Below, in pieces: positions 16,689-24,496 of a DNA stretch of 53,114 bases. The position numbers and the translations under genes were made by a program. The DNA is from a virus. Where the stretch lies: positions 1-53,114 of IMG/VR virus record IMGVR_UViG_3300044673_000235; one strand, 5' to 3'. The notes beneath the pieces were generated by a model that worked only from the letters and a program-made list of their open reading frames with translations, made no database searches and had not been told where the DNA came from. Position 1 is the first letter of the stretch; each line of letters begins with the position of its first letter.

Positions 16689-16944
16689 GGATTTCCCTTT
16701 CTCCCGTTGCGATCTGGGTCCGGATTTCACGAAGGAGCCAACGCTGGCCCTCTTTGTGGACTGCCCCGAAGGGCATCTGCTCCAGCGGCACCGGTCGGTC
16801 GGTGAACCGCTCCAGGAAGGCGAGGATCCGCTTCCCGTCGTCCGTCTGCGCCATCCGCCAGAAGGCTACGGCGTCGTTGGCCGCCTCGATCCGGCGCTCA
16901 TCGTTGCGGGCTTTGTTCGCCGCGAACTCTGGTGTGGGGTCCAC
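16672..16944 (-). CDS. Bbp19-like small phage protein
   Basis: The product is 90 residues, from a GTG start directly after the connector stop. DAVAFWRMAQTDDGKRILAF followed by LERF and EGQRWLLREIRTQI resembles the Bbp19-like family of small helical proteins found beside portal genes in BPP-1-like podoviruses. Its function is not established. The resemblance is from memory of the family's short helical pattern. Confidence 0.65.
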   Translation of the reverse strand: MDPTPEFAANKARNDERRIEAANDAVAFWRMAQTDDGKRILAFLERFTDRPVPLEQMPFGAVHKEGQRWLLREIRTQIATGEREIHGSQT

Positions 16945-18510
16945 TTAGACCGCCGCCCCTGCCGGCACGGCCCCGGCCAGGCTATCCTTCGGCTCGAGGG
17001 CGCCACCCTGCATCAGCGCCGCCTGACCCTCTGCCTGCTGCTGTAGGAGAGCTCGAACCTGGGGCTCGGTCCTCGTGATGTCCAGGTCAACGCCGGTCAG
17101 GCCCGCCATCTTCCGGGCGTAGGCGTTGGCGTTCAGGGAGAACTTGGCGCTCGGGTCGATCTGGGAGAGGACCAGGACGTCCTGGGCGAAGGCGCGCATC
17201 CCGACGACCTCCTCGTACTGCTGGGCCCGCGCCAGAGCCGACGTGTACTGCACGCCGACGACCCGCCCATCGATCCGAATCTCAGGCGGCATCCGCCCGG
17301 CCCGCGCGAGGATCCCGGACACCCGCTTCAGCACCGGCTGGAGGAGCTCATGCGTCATCCGGCCGTAGGCCGCGCCCATGTCTTGGGCGACGAGCGCCTG
17401 GCGCTCGATGACCTCGGTGGCTGTCATACCCGGCCGTTCGATGCTGCCTAGATTGTCCCGGTAGAATCCCCGCTTCGTCTGGGCTCGCAGGTCCTCGATC
17501 GAGAACCGCGCCACGTCGAAGTTGGTAGAGGGCACGAGGGGCCGCATGGCAGCCTCAACGCTCGTCCCGTCGCCCTTCACGGGGATCATGGCCGCGGCGC
17601 CCAGCTCGATGTTGTCCGGGTTGATCCGGTCGGAGTCGACCAACCACATCCCGAAGAGCGAGATGTTCGCGGCCATGAGCATTAGCTTGGCGGCCTCGTT
17701 CGCGCTATACGCGCCCGGCTCGGCCTTCAAAGCCGGCCCACGGCCGTGGACCTCGCCTGATAGCACCGACCACCGGGGATTGCTCCAGGGCTGTTCGAAG
17801 AAGTTCCGCTCGGTCAGGATCCGCTTGGACTTCTCGTGGAGGACGTACTGAATCGCCTCGTACTTCGGGTTCTCGTGCTCCAGCGTGGCCGACAGGATCT
17901 CGACGTCTTCGTCGGGCCGGTCCCGGACCTGCTGATCCAGATCGGAAGGGAGGATCGCCTCGGGGAACTCCTTCTTCAGGTCCCGCGCGGCCGCCTTCCG
18001 GCGCCAGAACCGGGCCGTGATCCCGAACGAGTCAGCCTCGAGACCCACCTCGTGGATCGGGATCGCGCGGAAGACGAGGCCCTTCTTTGGGTGCTCGTCG
18101 GTCAGGAGGTGCCCGGTGCCGGCGATCAGGTCGGTGATCGTGGAGTGGAGCTCGGTGTAGTAGTTCGACTGGCTGAGAGCAACCCGGATGGCACGGGAAT
18201 GGGGCTGGAGGAGCGTGAGGACCTCGTCCTGCTTCTCCTTGGGGACCTCGGAGCCGGGCGTGAGCTGGTGCCAGGCAGCCCACGGGGGGCACATCCCGGT
18301 GTAGATGGCGTTCGCGAGCCGCTCCCAGGAGTCTGCGTAGTTGGAGTCGTAGATCTCCCGGTGGCGACGCGTGCCCTCGGTGGAGGCGTACCAACCGTCC
18401 CTCTCCGGGAAGCCCAAGCGGAAGGCCCGCTGGTAGATATCCCGGAAGAGTTCCAGCCGACGGAACGCCTTCTCGGCCCGGCGGATGATCCCGGCGGCGA
18501 GCTCCTCCAT
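16945..18510 (-). CDS. Head-tail connector (portal) protein
   Basis: The product is 521 residues. The ATG at 18510 follows GGAG with 7-base spacing. The sequence shows the podovirus connector pattern: an N-terminal helical region with YQRAFRLGFPERDGWY, a conserved block ANAIYTGMCPPWAAWHQL, SNYYTELHSTITDLIAGTG in the middle, and KRGFYRDNLGSIERPGMTAT then GRMTHELLQPVLKRVSGIL in the C-terminal half. It should form the dodecameric DNA gate that binds terminase and the tail adaptors. Length matches T7 gp8-like connectors. Confidence 0.9.
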   Translation of the reverse strand: MEELAAGIIRRAEKAFRRLELFRDIYQRAFRLGFPERDGWYASTEGTRRHREIYDSNYADSWERLANAIYTGMCPPWAAWHQLTPGSEVPKEKQDEVLTLLQPHSRAIRVALSQSNYYTELHSTITDLIAGTGHLLTDEHPKKGLVFRAIPIHEVGLEADSFGITARFWRRKAAARDLKKEFPEAILPSDLDQQVRDRPDEDVEILSATLEHENPKYEAIQYVLHEKSKRILTERNFFEQPWSNPRWSVLSGEVHGRGPALKAEPGAYSANEAAKLMLMAANISLFGMWLVDSDRINPDNIELGAAAMIPVKGDGTSVEAAMRPLVPSTNFDVARFSIEDLRAQTKRGFYRDNLGSIERPGMTATEVIERQALVAQDMGAAYGRMTHELLQPVLKRVSGILARAGRMPPEIRIDGRVVGVQYTSALARAQQYEEVVGMRAFAQDVLVLSQIDPSAKFSLNANAYARKMAGLTGVDLDITRTEPQVRALLQQQAEGQAALMQGGALEPKDSLAGAVPAGAAV

Positions 18511-18707
18511 CAGCTTTCTCCGCCGGGAGAACAGAGCCAAGGAAGGCCTGGGCCGAAGTGCAGGCAGGCCACACACCCAGCGAATGTGGGTCTTCGCTGC
18601 TCCACGACGTAAGGCCCTTCCGGCTCCCGCTCACCCGCAGCCAGCAAGAGGCCGTCGGGCTCCCCGGCGCCCCAGTCCCGCAGATCCACGTCCCCGATGG
18701 CACTCAT
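18510..18707 (-). CDS. Small hypothetical protein with CxxC
   Basis: The product is 65 residues, starting MSAIGDVDLRDWGAGEPDGLL and containing GCVACLHFGPG near the end. GGAG precedes the ATG at 18707 by 8 bases. Its stop overlaps the connector ATG, and its own start overlaps the stop of the small membrane protein. No family recognised. Confidence 0.6.
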   Translation of the reverse strand: MSAIGDVDLRDWGAGEPDGLLLAAGEREPEGPYVVEQRRPTFAGCVACLHFGPGLPWLCSPGGES

Positions 18708-18874
18708 TCTGGCTTCTCCGCGCAAGGAGGGATCTGCTGCCCGGCCAGAGCTCCAGCCAAAGCGCCCGCGGCTGTCAAGGCAATGTCCTTCGCGCCGTCG
18801 ACCTGTAGGCACATCGCGAGCGCACCCAAGCCGGTCAGGCAGAGGAGCGCGACGATGAGGACCCTGCCGGTCAC
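18704..18874 (-). CDS. Small membrane protein, holin candidate
   Basis: The product is 56 residues, using the GTG at 18874 that overlaps the preceding stop (GTGA). An N-terminal transmembrane segment (RVLIVALLCLTGLGALAMCL) is followed by a short polar loop (QVDGAKD) and a second Ala/Gly-rich hydrophobic segment (IALTAAGALAGALAG). The C-terminus is short (CAEKPE). Two short hydrophobic segments in under 60 residues is the layout of small holins. There is no adjacent lysin, so function is inferred from shape only. Confidence 0.6.
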   Translation of the reverse strand: MTGRVLIVALLCLTGLGALAMCLQVDGAKDIALTAAGALAGALAGQQIPPCAEKPE

Positions 18875-19884
18875 GCGGATTGCCCGAGGAGAGCGTTGCC
18901 GCCGGCGCCCGAGGAGCCGAGAGGCGAGCCGGGGCTGAAGGAGGACCGCAGGAGCGCCCGGCCCAGGAGACCCCGGCGCCGGCGGTCGGCCTCGATGCGT
19001 TGGGAAGCAAGAAGTGCTGCGTCTTGCGGAGAGGGGCCTGTGTTTCCTCGATCAGCCTTCACAGAAGGCGTAAGAGCCGCTTTCACTGTAGATCCCAAGG
19101 AGACTGCTTGCACGGCCGTGGTGAACGGTTTGGCCTTCGCCTCGGCCAGCAATGCCCGGCCCCCCTCTTTGCCACCGGAAGCCAGCGAGGAGAAAAACCC
19201 AGGAGAAGAGCCGGCTAACGGCTGTCCATACGCCCCACCGCCAACAGACGAGAAAGGTGAGAGAGCCCCCGGAGCCTGACTTCCCGCCCCGCTGTAGGCT
19301 GGTGCTCCGCTTTCCACCATAGTTCCTGTGGTTGTAGCGGCGGGAGCAGCGGCGGTCGAAGCGGGAGCAGCGGCGGTCGAAGCGGGAGCAGCGGCGGTCG
19401 AAGCGGGAGCAGCGGCAGTGAAGGCCCCAGAGGCTAACCCCCCTCCAGCCCACGCCAGGATCCCAGAAGCGATATCCGCGCGGAGTTCGTTCTGCGCGGC
19501 CTTCTGATCGCCATGCGCGTCGCTCACCTCGAAACCACCCACCCAATCCCCCGGCTTTTTCCCGTTCGGATCTTGCTCCACAGAATCCCCGACGCGGATC
19601 GTGTCCCCGGGGGATGTCCTGGGCGTGATGTTGAGCTTTCCTTTTCCAGACCGGAATTCGAAAATCGCCGAAGTCGGGTCAAACTCTCCGGTACGAAACT
19701 GCGGCGTGATCTGACCAGGGTTGGAGCCGAATATGCTCCCGTATCGTTGCTGGGCCGCCTGGAGAGCGGGGCCTATGGTAGGGTCTTTCAGGAGGTCGGA
19801 ACGCACGCTTTCTGCCCACGGATCATCTGTGGGCTTGCCCAGCGATGTTGGCTTCTTCCCGAATAAAGGCGATCCAAGCGGCAT
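18871..19884 (-). CDS. Late structural-region protein with Ala/Pro repeats
   Basis: The product is 337 residues. ATG at 19884 has an excellent GGAGGG site. Residues about 60-130 look like a compact beta domain (FEFRSGKGKLNITPR, GDTIRVGDSVEQD, WVGGFEVSD). The middle is a low-complexity Ala/Pro/Ser/Thr linker made of a 7-residue repeat (STAAAPA) encoded by 21-bp DNA repeats. The C-terminal part is Gly/Ser/Ala-rich, then helical and Arg-rich. It sits between terminase and connector and has no recognised family. It may be a minor head protein. Confidence 0.65.
   Translation of the reverse strand: MPLGSPLFGKKPTSLGKPTDDPWAESVRSDLLKDPTIGPALQAAQQRYGSIFGSNPGQITPQFRTGEFDPTSAIFEFRSGKGKLNITPRTSPGDTIRVGDSVEQDPNGKKPGDWVGGFEVSDAHGDQKAAQNELRADIASGILAWAGGGLASGAFTAAAPASTAAAPASTAAAPASTAAAPAATTTGTMVESGAPAYSGAGSQAPGALSPFSSVGGGAYGQPLAGSSPGFFSSLASGGKEGGRALLAEAKAKPFTTAVQAVSLGSTVKAALTPSVKADRGNTGPSPQDAALLASQRIEADRRRRGLLGRALLRSSFSPGSPLGSSGAGGNALLGQSA
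19340..19402. repeat. Three tandem 21-bp repeats inside a gene
   Basis: Three identical 21-bp units start at 19340, 19361 and 19382, with a fourth partial copy after 19402. They encode Ala/Pro/Ser/Thr heptapeptides in the minus-strand gene 18871-19884. Unit count is likely to vary by slippage, giving a linker of variable length. Confidence 0.9.
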
Positions 19885-19948
19885 GGGAAACCCTCCGTGC
19901 CGACAGGGTGACACAGAGAGTTCGCGTTGTAAAGACCTGACCCTCAGT

Positions 19949-21475
19949 TTACGGGTTGCACTTGATCTTGGCGAACCTTGCCCCACGCCCCCAGGTCTCG
20001 CCGTTCGTCTTCGGGGTAGCCCGCAGCGCCATGACGACCGCATCGCCTCTGTCCGGGCTTCGGCCGATCAGCTTTTTGATCTCCTCCTTGTCCTGCACCT
20101 TGATCCCGCGCACGGTGAGTTGCCATTTTGGCGCGCAGAGGTCGGAAAGGAGCTCGGGGTCGGGAGGCAGGGCGAGGTTGTCGCCGGTGTCTGGGTCGAG
20201 GGCCTCCCGCATGCGCCACCAGAGCTCGGCCCGCAGGTTCAGGAAGCCCAGCTGGTTGGTCTTGTCCCGCACGGTGGACCCGGCCGACCCGTTGATCGGG
20301 ATCGTCTGGACCCCATTGCCTCGCAGGTTGTCAAAGGGGGAGGAGCCGACGCCGATGATGTCGATGTGGACGGGCGCGGCGTTGCGGCGGTGGAGGATGA
20401 CCTGGCTCGCTACGGCCGGGCCGTCGGGTGTCTCCTTGCCAGGATAGGCGATCAGCTCGTCGAACCAGGAGCCGTACCGGCAGGACAGGAGCGTCTTATC
20501 CCGGCCCCCGCGGGCGACGTCGACACCCATCGAGTCCATGATGCCCTTCGGGTCTTTGCGGGTCCACCGGGCCTGTGCCGCGCGCACCCAGGGTTCGGGG
20601 ATGACCTGCCAGGGATCCGCGACGACCCCAGCCCTGAAGTCCCCCAAGAGCATCTGGGAACGCAGTGGCTCGGGCAGCGCCTGGAGGGTGGACTCGTAGC
20701 CGGCTCGCATCAGGTAGGGGTTGTCCCGGACGTTGGAGGGGATGAAGGTCCGGGACTTCGGGTAAATCATCGCCCCCTTGTGCTCGAACGGCTCCCCGCT
20801 CGGGACCTCGACGTCCTCGCCGTCGAGCGTCGTGAACCAACGCAGCTCGCCGGGGAAGGCCGGGTCCGGGTACTTGTCCGGGTCCAACCAAGGCGCCCAG
20901 TAGCCGATGACCCAGCGCTCCTCGGCCGTGATCGGGGGATTGCCGGCGCCTACGACCCGGCAGCGCTGGCCGGGCGTCGTGGAGCGCAACCAACCGCAGA
21001 GGAACCGGAACTGGGACTCCGCGAAGTGGGGGATCTCGTCGAAGGCCTTCAGATCGTGGGGACGGCCTTGGTACGCCTGCTCGTCACCCACGTTGTTGCA
21101 AGAGCCGAACTCGATCTGCCGTTCTGGACTGCGCCAGACGTTCTTCTGGCCGTTCCAGCCTTCGCGGGTCTTCAGGATCTGGTCGAGGAGCCGGTCGGTC
21201 AGGCCCAATAGCTGGACCGACTGCCGGCGGAAGATGGCGGCCCGCTCGTGCTGCGTGAGAGCAAGACCCAGGAGGAGGTCCGACTTCCCGCCCCCGGCGC
21301 TCCCGCCGAAGTACAGGATGTCCGCTTGGCTGAAGTACGCGCTAGTCTGCGGGCCGGGAAGAGGCACCCACAGGGGACTCAGCGCCACCAACTCCTCGTC
21401 GCTCGGCATCCGCCCGCCGAACGCTTTCAGCAATGAAGCGGAGTCGAGCCTCTCGGTCGATGTCTGAAAGCTCAA
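19949..21475 (-). CDS. terL: Terminase large subunit
   Basis: The product is 508 residues. Residues about 55-63 are a Walker A (GGSAGGGKS) followed by LLLGLALTQHERAAIFRR. AFDEIPHF near residue 145 is the Walker B/catalytic carboxylate region. The nuclease domain begins near residue 315 with MGVDVARGGRDKTLL (first catalytic Asp), and further acidic residues follow. It cuts and pumps DNA into the prohead through the connector. A TTG at 21475 has a strong GGGAGG site; an ATG at 21409 is an alternative. Either overlaps the small-subunit gene, which suggests translational coupling. Confidence 0.92.
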   Translation of the reverse strand: MSFQTSTERLDSASLLKAFGGRMPSDEELVALSPLWVPLPGPQTSAYFSQADILYFGGSAGGGKSDLLLGLALTQHERAAIFRRQSVQLLGLTDRLLDQILKTREGWNGQKNVWRSPERQIEFGSCNNVGDEQAYQGRPHDLKAFDEIPHFAESQFRFLCGWLRSTTPGQRCRVVGAGNPPITAEERWVIGYWAPWLDPDKYPDPAFPGELRWFTTLDGEDVEVPSGEPFEHKGAMIYPKSRTFIPSNVRDNPYLMRAGYESTLQALPEPLRSQMLLGDFRAGVVADPWQVIPEPWVRAAQARWTRKDPKGIMDSMGVDVARGGRDKTLLSCRYGSWFDELIAYPGKETPDGPAVASQVILHRRNAAPVHIDIIGVGSSPFDNLRGNGVQTIPINGSAGSTVRDKTNQLGFLNLRAELWWRMREALDPDTGDNLALPPDPELLSDLCAPKWQLTVRGIKVQDKEEIKKLIGRSPDRGDAVVMALRATPKTNGETWGRGARFAKIKCNP

Positions 21476-22013
21476 TCGGCCCTCCCTTTGGCCCGGAATG
21501 CTCGACCCGCTCGGCCGGGTACATCTCGGTCAGCTTGAACGCCATGTCCAGGGCGCGGCGCTGCAGGTCCGGCGCCTCCTCATCGATGCAGACCAGGGTC
21601 ACGTCCTCCCGGATGGTGGTCATGAACTCCCCGGCGCCGACGACCTTGTCCCTCTGGAACACGCCCAGGATCTTCACGCAGTCCGGCAGCTCCCACTCCT
21701 CGACCTGGCCGGGGATCACCATCGTCTTGGTCGTGCGGACGTGCAGGAGCTCCACAAGCTTGCAGCGCAGGCTCTGCTCGTCCAGCCCGCAGTCGGAAAG
21801 GAACGCCTTGATCCGGGGGCCCAGGATGTTCTTCTGGAAGAGGCCGAAGTTCGCGCTCTTGCCGATTGCCTTGGCGGTCTGCTCGGGCCGCATGAAGCAG
21901 GCCTTGTCGGTCACGTCCAGGAAGCGGCGCAGCCACAGGTCCTGCTCGGGGCGCAGGCCTCGGAAGAGGTCGTTCGGGTCTATCGGCGGGGCGACTTGCT
22001 TCACGCGCGGCAT
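21342..22013 (-). CDS. terS: Terminase small subunit-like protein
   Basis: The product is 223 residues. The N-terminal half is helical with LRPEQDLWLRRFLDVTDKAC, MRPEQTAKAIGKSANFGLF and a basic helical region, consistent with a DNA-recognition HTH. The C-terminal half (LDMAFKLTEMYPAERVEHSG) is typical of the C-terminal tail that contacts the large subunit. It immediately precedes and overlaps the large-subunit gene. The identity rests on order and this pattern. Confidence 0.75.
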   Translation of the reverse strand: MPRVKQVAPPIDPNDLFRGLRPEQDLWLRRFLDVTDKACFMRPEQTAKAIGKSANFGLFQKNILGPRIKAFLSDCGLDEQSLRCKLVELLHVRTTKTMVIPGQVEEWELPDCVKILGVFQRDKVVGAGEFMTTIREDVTLVCIDEEAPDLQRRALDMAFKLTEMYPAERVEHSGPKGGPIELSDIDREARLRFIAESVRRADAERRGVGGAESPVGASSRPAD

Positions 22014-22022
22014 GGGGCGCCA

Positions 22023-22256
22023 TCACCCTCCGACGATAGCTTGGTATTCAGGAAAGGATGTTACATCCACCCCGAAAAGCGTGTGCATGAAACTGGCTGC
22101 CCGAATGTTCGACTCTCGATGTGGAGCTCCAGCGTCGTATGCCATCATGGCGAGATTGCATTGCCACGCCCAAGCAAAGCCTTTGTCAGCCTTCAACTCG
22201 GCCGACAGCGTGTCCACCGCGTTCTTGATCACCGTGTTAACGGGTCCAGCGTCCAT
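22023..22256 (-). CDS. Small phage hypothetical protein at head of late operon
   Basis: The product is 77 residues. KGFAWAWQCNLAMMAYDAGA followed by RAASFMHTLFGVD resembles short helical proteins common in phages, with no known function. The ATG at 22256 has a strong AAAGGAGG site five bases upstream. It is the first gene after the 22.3-kb terminator and promoter candidate, so it may be a late-operon leader gene. GC is lower than in its neighbours. Confidence 0.7.
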   Translation of the reverse strand: MDAGPVNTVIKNAVDTLSAELKADKGFAWAWQCNLAMMAYDAGAPHRESNIRAASFMHTLFGVDVTSFPEYQAIVGG

Positions 22257-22275
22257 TCGGGCCTCCTTTCGTGGT

Positions 22276-22304
22276 GTGCTAGCCTACTACTGGGCACTAG
22301 TCAA
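22276..22304 (-). promoter_or_regulatory. Candidate leftward late promoter
   Basis: On the minus strand TTGACT (22304-22299) and TAGCAC (22281-22276) are separated by 17 bases, 20 bases before the first late gene. The minus-10 box is weak, but the site lies right after a terminator, where a new transcription unit is expected. Confidence 0.4.
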
Positions 22305-22305
22305 G

Positions 22306-22354
22306 CGCAAACAAAAGAGCCCGGCGGGACTCGGGTGAGGAGTGCCACCGGGCT
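22306..22354 (-). terminator. Rho-independent terminator ending the middle genes
   Basis: On the minus strand AGCCCGG (22354-22348) pairs with CCGGGCT (22324-22318). An inner ACTC/GAGT pairing tightens the loop. It is followed by CTTTTGTTT. The hairpin lies between the stop at 22413 and the late genes at 22256. Confidence 0.65.
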
Positions 22355-22412
22355 GTTCTCGCCGCGGGAGTCTCGGTTTCCCGAAATGCCGTACGCGAGG
22401 TCAGAACCCATC

Positions 22413-22598
22413 CTACCCGGAGCATCGCTGCTCCGCAACCAGTTTCGCCTCGTGGAGGCACAGAACGCACGGCGGGTAGCCGGTCCTGCCGACCAAGAGG
22501 CTCTGGACCGGCAGACACGGGATCTCCCGGCAGGCGGCACGTCCGGCCTCCCGGCGCTCAGAGAACGTGCGGGACGGCGTGCGGGCAGGGTCAGCCAT
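22413..22598 (-). CDS. Small Cys-rich hypothetical protein
   Basis: The product is 61 residues: an Arg-rich N-terminus (MADPARTPSRTFSERREAGR) and then ACREIPCLP, PPCVLCLHEAKL and QRC. The CxxxxC and CxxC groups suggest metal binding. The ATG at 22598 overlaps the upstream stop by eight bases. No family recognised. It is the last gene before the terminator. Confidence 0.6.
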   Translation of the reverse strand: MADPARTPSRTFSERREAGRAACREIPCLPVQSLLVGRTGYPPCVLCLHEAKLVAEQRCSG

Positions 22599-22788
22599 CT
22601 CGGGGCAGCCAGCTTTGAGTGCCTTCGGTGAGCACCGCGGCCAGGTCCCACAGTGCCCACATTCGGGTCTCAACTGCTGGGCGCCCTGCGGGGTCGAGAT
22701 GCTTGAGCTGTTCGTGCAGCTGGTTTCCCTTCTTCTGGGCCACGATTCCAACATCTCGCAAGACCCGCGCCACGGTCTCACTGCTCAT
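22591..22788 (-). CDS. Small helical hypothetical protein
   Basis: The product is 65 residues (MSSETVARVLRDVGIVAQKK onward), with two helices and a Trp-rich middle (MWALWDLAAVL). The ATG at 22788 overlaps the DUF5664 gene stop by four bases and is preceded by GAGGAGA. Unknown function; the first part could be a small HTH. Confidence 0.6.
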   Translation of the reverse strand: MSSETVARVLRDVGIVAQKKGNQLHEQLKHLDPAGRPAVETRMWALWDLAAVLTEGTQSWLPRDG

Positions 22789-23126
22789 TTGGTCTCCTCC
22801 TCGATCCGCATAAGCATCAGCTCAAGCCTTGCGAGAGCGTTCCAGCACAAATGCCAGGAGTGAGGCAACCCGCTGTCCGGGTCCCGCTCCTCGCCTCTCC
22901 CCTCGGCCAGGAGATGACGCAGCATCGCCGCGGTGTAGCGCTCCACGCCGTCCGGCACGCTCTTCCAGCCATTCGGGCTGTACTTCTCGGCCCCGTGGGT
23001 CAGAACGTCAGCCACAGCCTCCAGGGCGCGCGAGAAGCCCAAGAGGAGATCAACCCGGCGTTTGTGCGCGTCCAGTTTACAGCCTGGGGTGTGCGGCGCT
23101 TTGCCATGTGGATCTAGCTCCGTCAT
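22785..23126 (-). CDS. DUF5664 protein, nucleotide-hydrolase-like
   Basis: The product is 113 residues with the family pattern CKLDAHKRRVDLL, EAVADVLTHGAEKYSPNGW, ERYTAAMLRHLLAEGRGEER and DSGLPHSWHLCWNALARLEL. This domain is annotated in databases as the N-terminal part of dATP/dGTP diphosphohydrolases and has an all-helical MazG-like arrangement with conserved Glu, Asp and His. It could adjust the nucleotide pool during phage replication. Catalysis is not proved by the sequence. Confidence 0.78.
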   Translation of the reverse strand: MTELDPHGKAPHTPGCKLDAHKRRVDLLLGFSRALEAVADVLTHGAEKYSPNGWKSVPDGVERYTAAMLRHLLAEGRGEERDPDSGLPHSWHLCWNALARLELMLMRIEEETK

Positions 23127-23326
23127 GCTCGCGGCTCCAGACTGAATGGGTGCAACGCTTTCTCGGCCGCCCGCCGTTTACGCGCCTGCGTCAGTGCCTT
23201 GTTGACCGCATCTCGGGTCAGGCCGTAGTGCTGCGCGAGCTCGGTGGCCGTGAGGCCCGCCTCTTTCAGCTTCAGCAGGCGCTCCCCGCGCAACGCGATC
23301 TCCTCTCGTCTGGATTCCAGGCTCAT
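23123..23326 (-). CDS. Small HTH DNA-binding protein
   Basis: The product is 67 residues. GLTATELAQHYGLTRDAVNKALTQARKRR forms a clear helix-turn-helix with a basic end. AGGGA precedes the ATG at 23326 by five bases. It may be a phage regulator and is one candidate to bind the 13-bp GTTAG palindromes. It overlaps the DUF5664 gene by four bases. Confidence 0.7.
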   Translation of the reverse strand: MSLESRREEIALRGERLLKLKEAGLTATELAQHYGLTRDAVNKALTQARKRRAAEKALHPFSLEPRA

Positions 23327-23339
23327 CGGTCCCTCCCGG

Positions 23340-23966
23340 TCAAAAGGGTTCCCACATAGAAGCCACACCATCAAAACGCTCCACGGTCCACAACGGGAAT
23401 GCTGAATCTAAGCTATCCGCTCCAGAAGCTACCGCTTTGTCGATCTTCTTAGGGGTTCCCGCTCTACCGTAATGAAAAGCTACTCCACAATCATGGGCCA
23501 GCGAGCACCAATCCTTTGCGGTCTCCTTGAACGCATCCGTGCCACCTAGGAACACGCCTGCAAACTGATGCAACACCGTGCGCACATCCTTCGGCCGCAT
23601 CCCATCTTGCACGGCCAGATACCAAGGCCAATCATCCCGCAGCAGATCCCTCCAAGCTAGACTGAACGCCAAGCTGTCAAGCCCACCCGCCACAATATCC
23701 GGGGTGACCGCAAGGTAGGGTGGAACGCCGACAGACGCAGCAGCACCCATCCGCGACAAGAAGGCACTTCCTGGGAATTGTTCGCCCCGCTTCCAGGCCA
23801 CGAAGGCTCCGTTGTCGAAGGCCCGAGGTTCCTGCTCGTGGTATTGTGTCGGGCGTTTCACTGTCCACAGCCTTCCCCACCCCAGCGTCTGCATGCGCTC
23901 CAGGAAGGCCTTCCGCCGGGTTTCTCCCAAGAAGAGCAACGGCATGCCCGAGGTAGCGGATCTCAT
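23340..23966 (-). CDS. TGT-fold (queuine tRNA-ribosyltransferase-like) protein
   Basis: The product is 208 residues from ATG 23966, or 201 from ATG 23945 (MPLLFLGETRR). It has the pattern of phage TGT-like barrels: RAFDNGAFVAWKRGEQF, PPYLAVTPDIVAGG, DWPWYLAVQDGM, FAGVFLGGTDAFKETAKDWC, CGVAFHYGRAGTPKKI and GADSLDS, with Asp and Asn in first-strand positions. Relatives exchange guanine for deazaguanine in tRNA, or in DNA in the DpdA systems. No queuosine or preQ0 synthesis genes are visible here, so the substrate, if any, would come from the host. GC is slightly lower than its neighbours. Confidence 0.65.
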   Translation of the reverse strand: MRSATSGMPLLFLGETRRKAFLERMQTLGWGRLWTVKRPTQYHEQEPRAFDNGAFVAWKRGEQFPGSAFLSRMGAAASVGVPPYLAVTPDIVAGGLDSLAFSLAWRDLLRDDWPWYLAVQDGMRPKDVRTVLHQFAGVFLGGTDAFKETAKDWCSLAHDCGVAFHYGRAGTPKKIDKAVASGADSLDSAFPLWTVERFDGVASMWEPF

Positions 23967-23995
23967 CGCGGAGCCTCTTGAACTCGGTTTTCCAC

Positions 23996-24496
23996 TCAGC
24001 ATCCACGCTCCTCCTCCTTTCGACCCGTGAGCTGCATCCACGCCCATCGGGCGATCAGTGCGGCGTCAGCGCGGTTGTGATGCTTCGCCAGGTGCAAGGG
24101 CGCCGTCGGGTAAAGACGCCGCGCGACGAGAAGCCCAGGCTTGTCCGCTGGTCCGCTCTTCTTCGGGACCACCCCTCGCGTCCACACCCCGACTGCCACG
24201 GGGCGCCACGGCACCTCCCTGGCGTCCAGGAAGCCTTCCCACCAGCCGGCGGCCTTCAGGAACGTCGTGGCCGATTTCCCGCCCATCTGGATCCGCTGCC
24301 CCTCCCGGAACGTCGGCCGGGCATTCACGTCCTCGAGAGCCGCGAGGTCGACGGCGTAGAGATCCAGCCACAAGCCCACCGTCCGCGCGACCTCGGGCCC
24401 GGTCGTCCAGTCCACGACGTCGCACCAGCATCCGTCGCAGAGTAGCACCGCAGCGCCCGTTTTCCCAGGGTCCACTCCCACCGTGTAGAGGCTCAT
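23996..24496 (-). CDS. RuvC-like Holliday junction resolvase
   Basis: The product is 166 residues. It begins SLYTVGVDPGKTGAAVLL, the first RNase H-fold strand with catalytic Asp. AALEDVNARP supplies the second acidic residue (Glu/Asp near residue 57), and KHHNRADAALIARWAW the C-terminal Asp pair. QMGGKSATTFLKAAGWWEGFL is typical of phage RuvC-like enzymes. It would resolve branched DNA before packaging. The ATG at 24496 overlaps the upstream stop (ATGA). Confidence 0.85.
   Translation of the reverse strand: MSLYTVGVDPGKTGAAVLLCDGCWCDVVDWTTGPEVARTVGLWLDLYAVDLAALEDVNARPTFREGQRIQMGGKSATTFLKAAGWWEGFLDAREVPWRPVAVGVWTRGVVPKKSGPADKPGLLVARRLYPTAPLHLAKHHNRADAALIARWAWMQLTGRKEEERGC

Noticed and set aside
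19340-19402. Short tandem repeats as a CRISPR array
   Set aside because: Units are directly adjacent with no spacers and encode an Ala/Pro linker in frame.
23677-24006. A 109-residue open frame starting with a good ribosome site just after the RuvC-like gene
   Set aside because: Its first 20 residues look plausible, but the rest loses protein character exactly where the TGT-like frame is strong. At most a short leader peptide.
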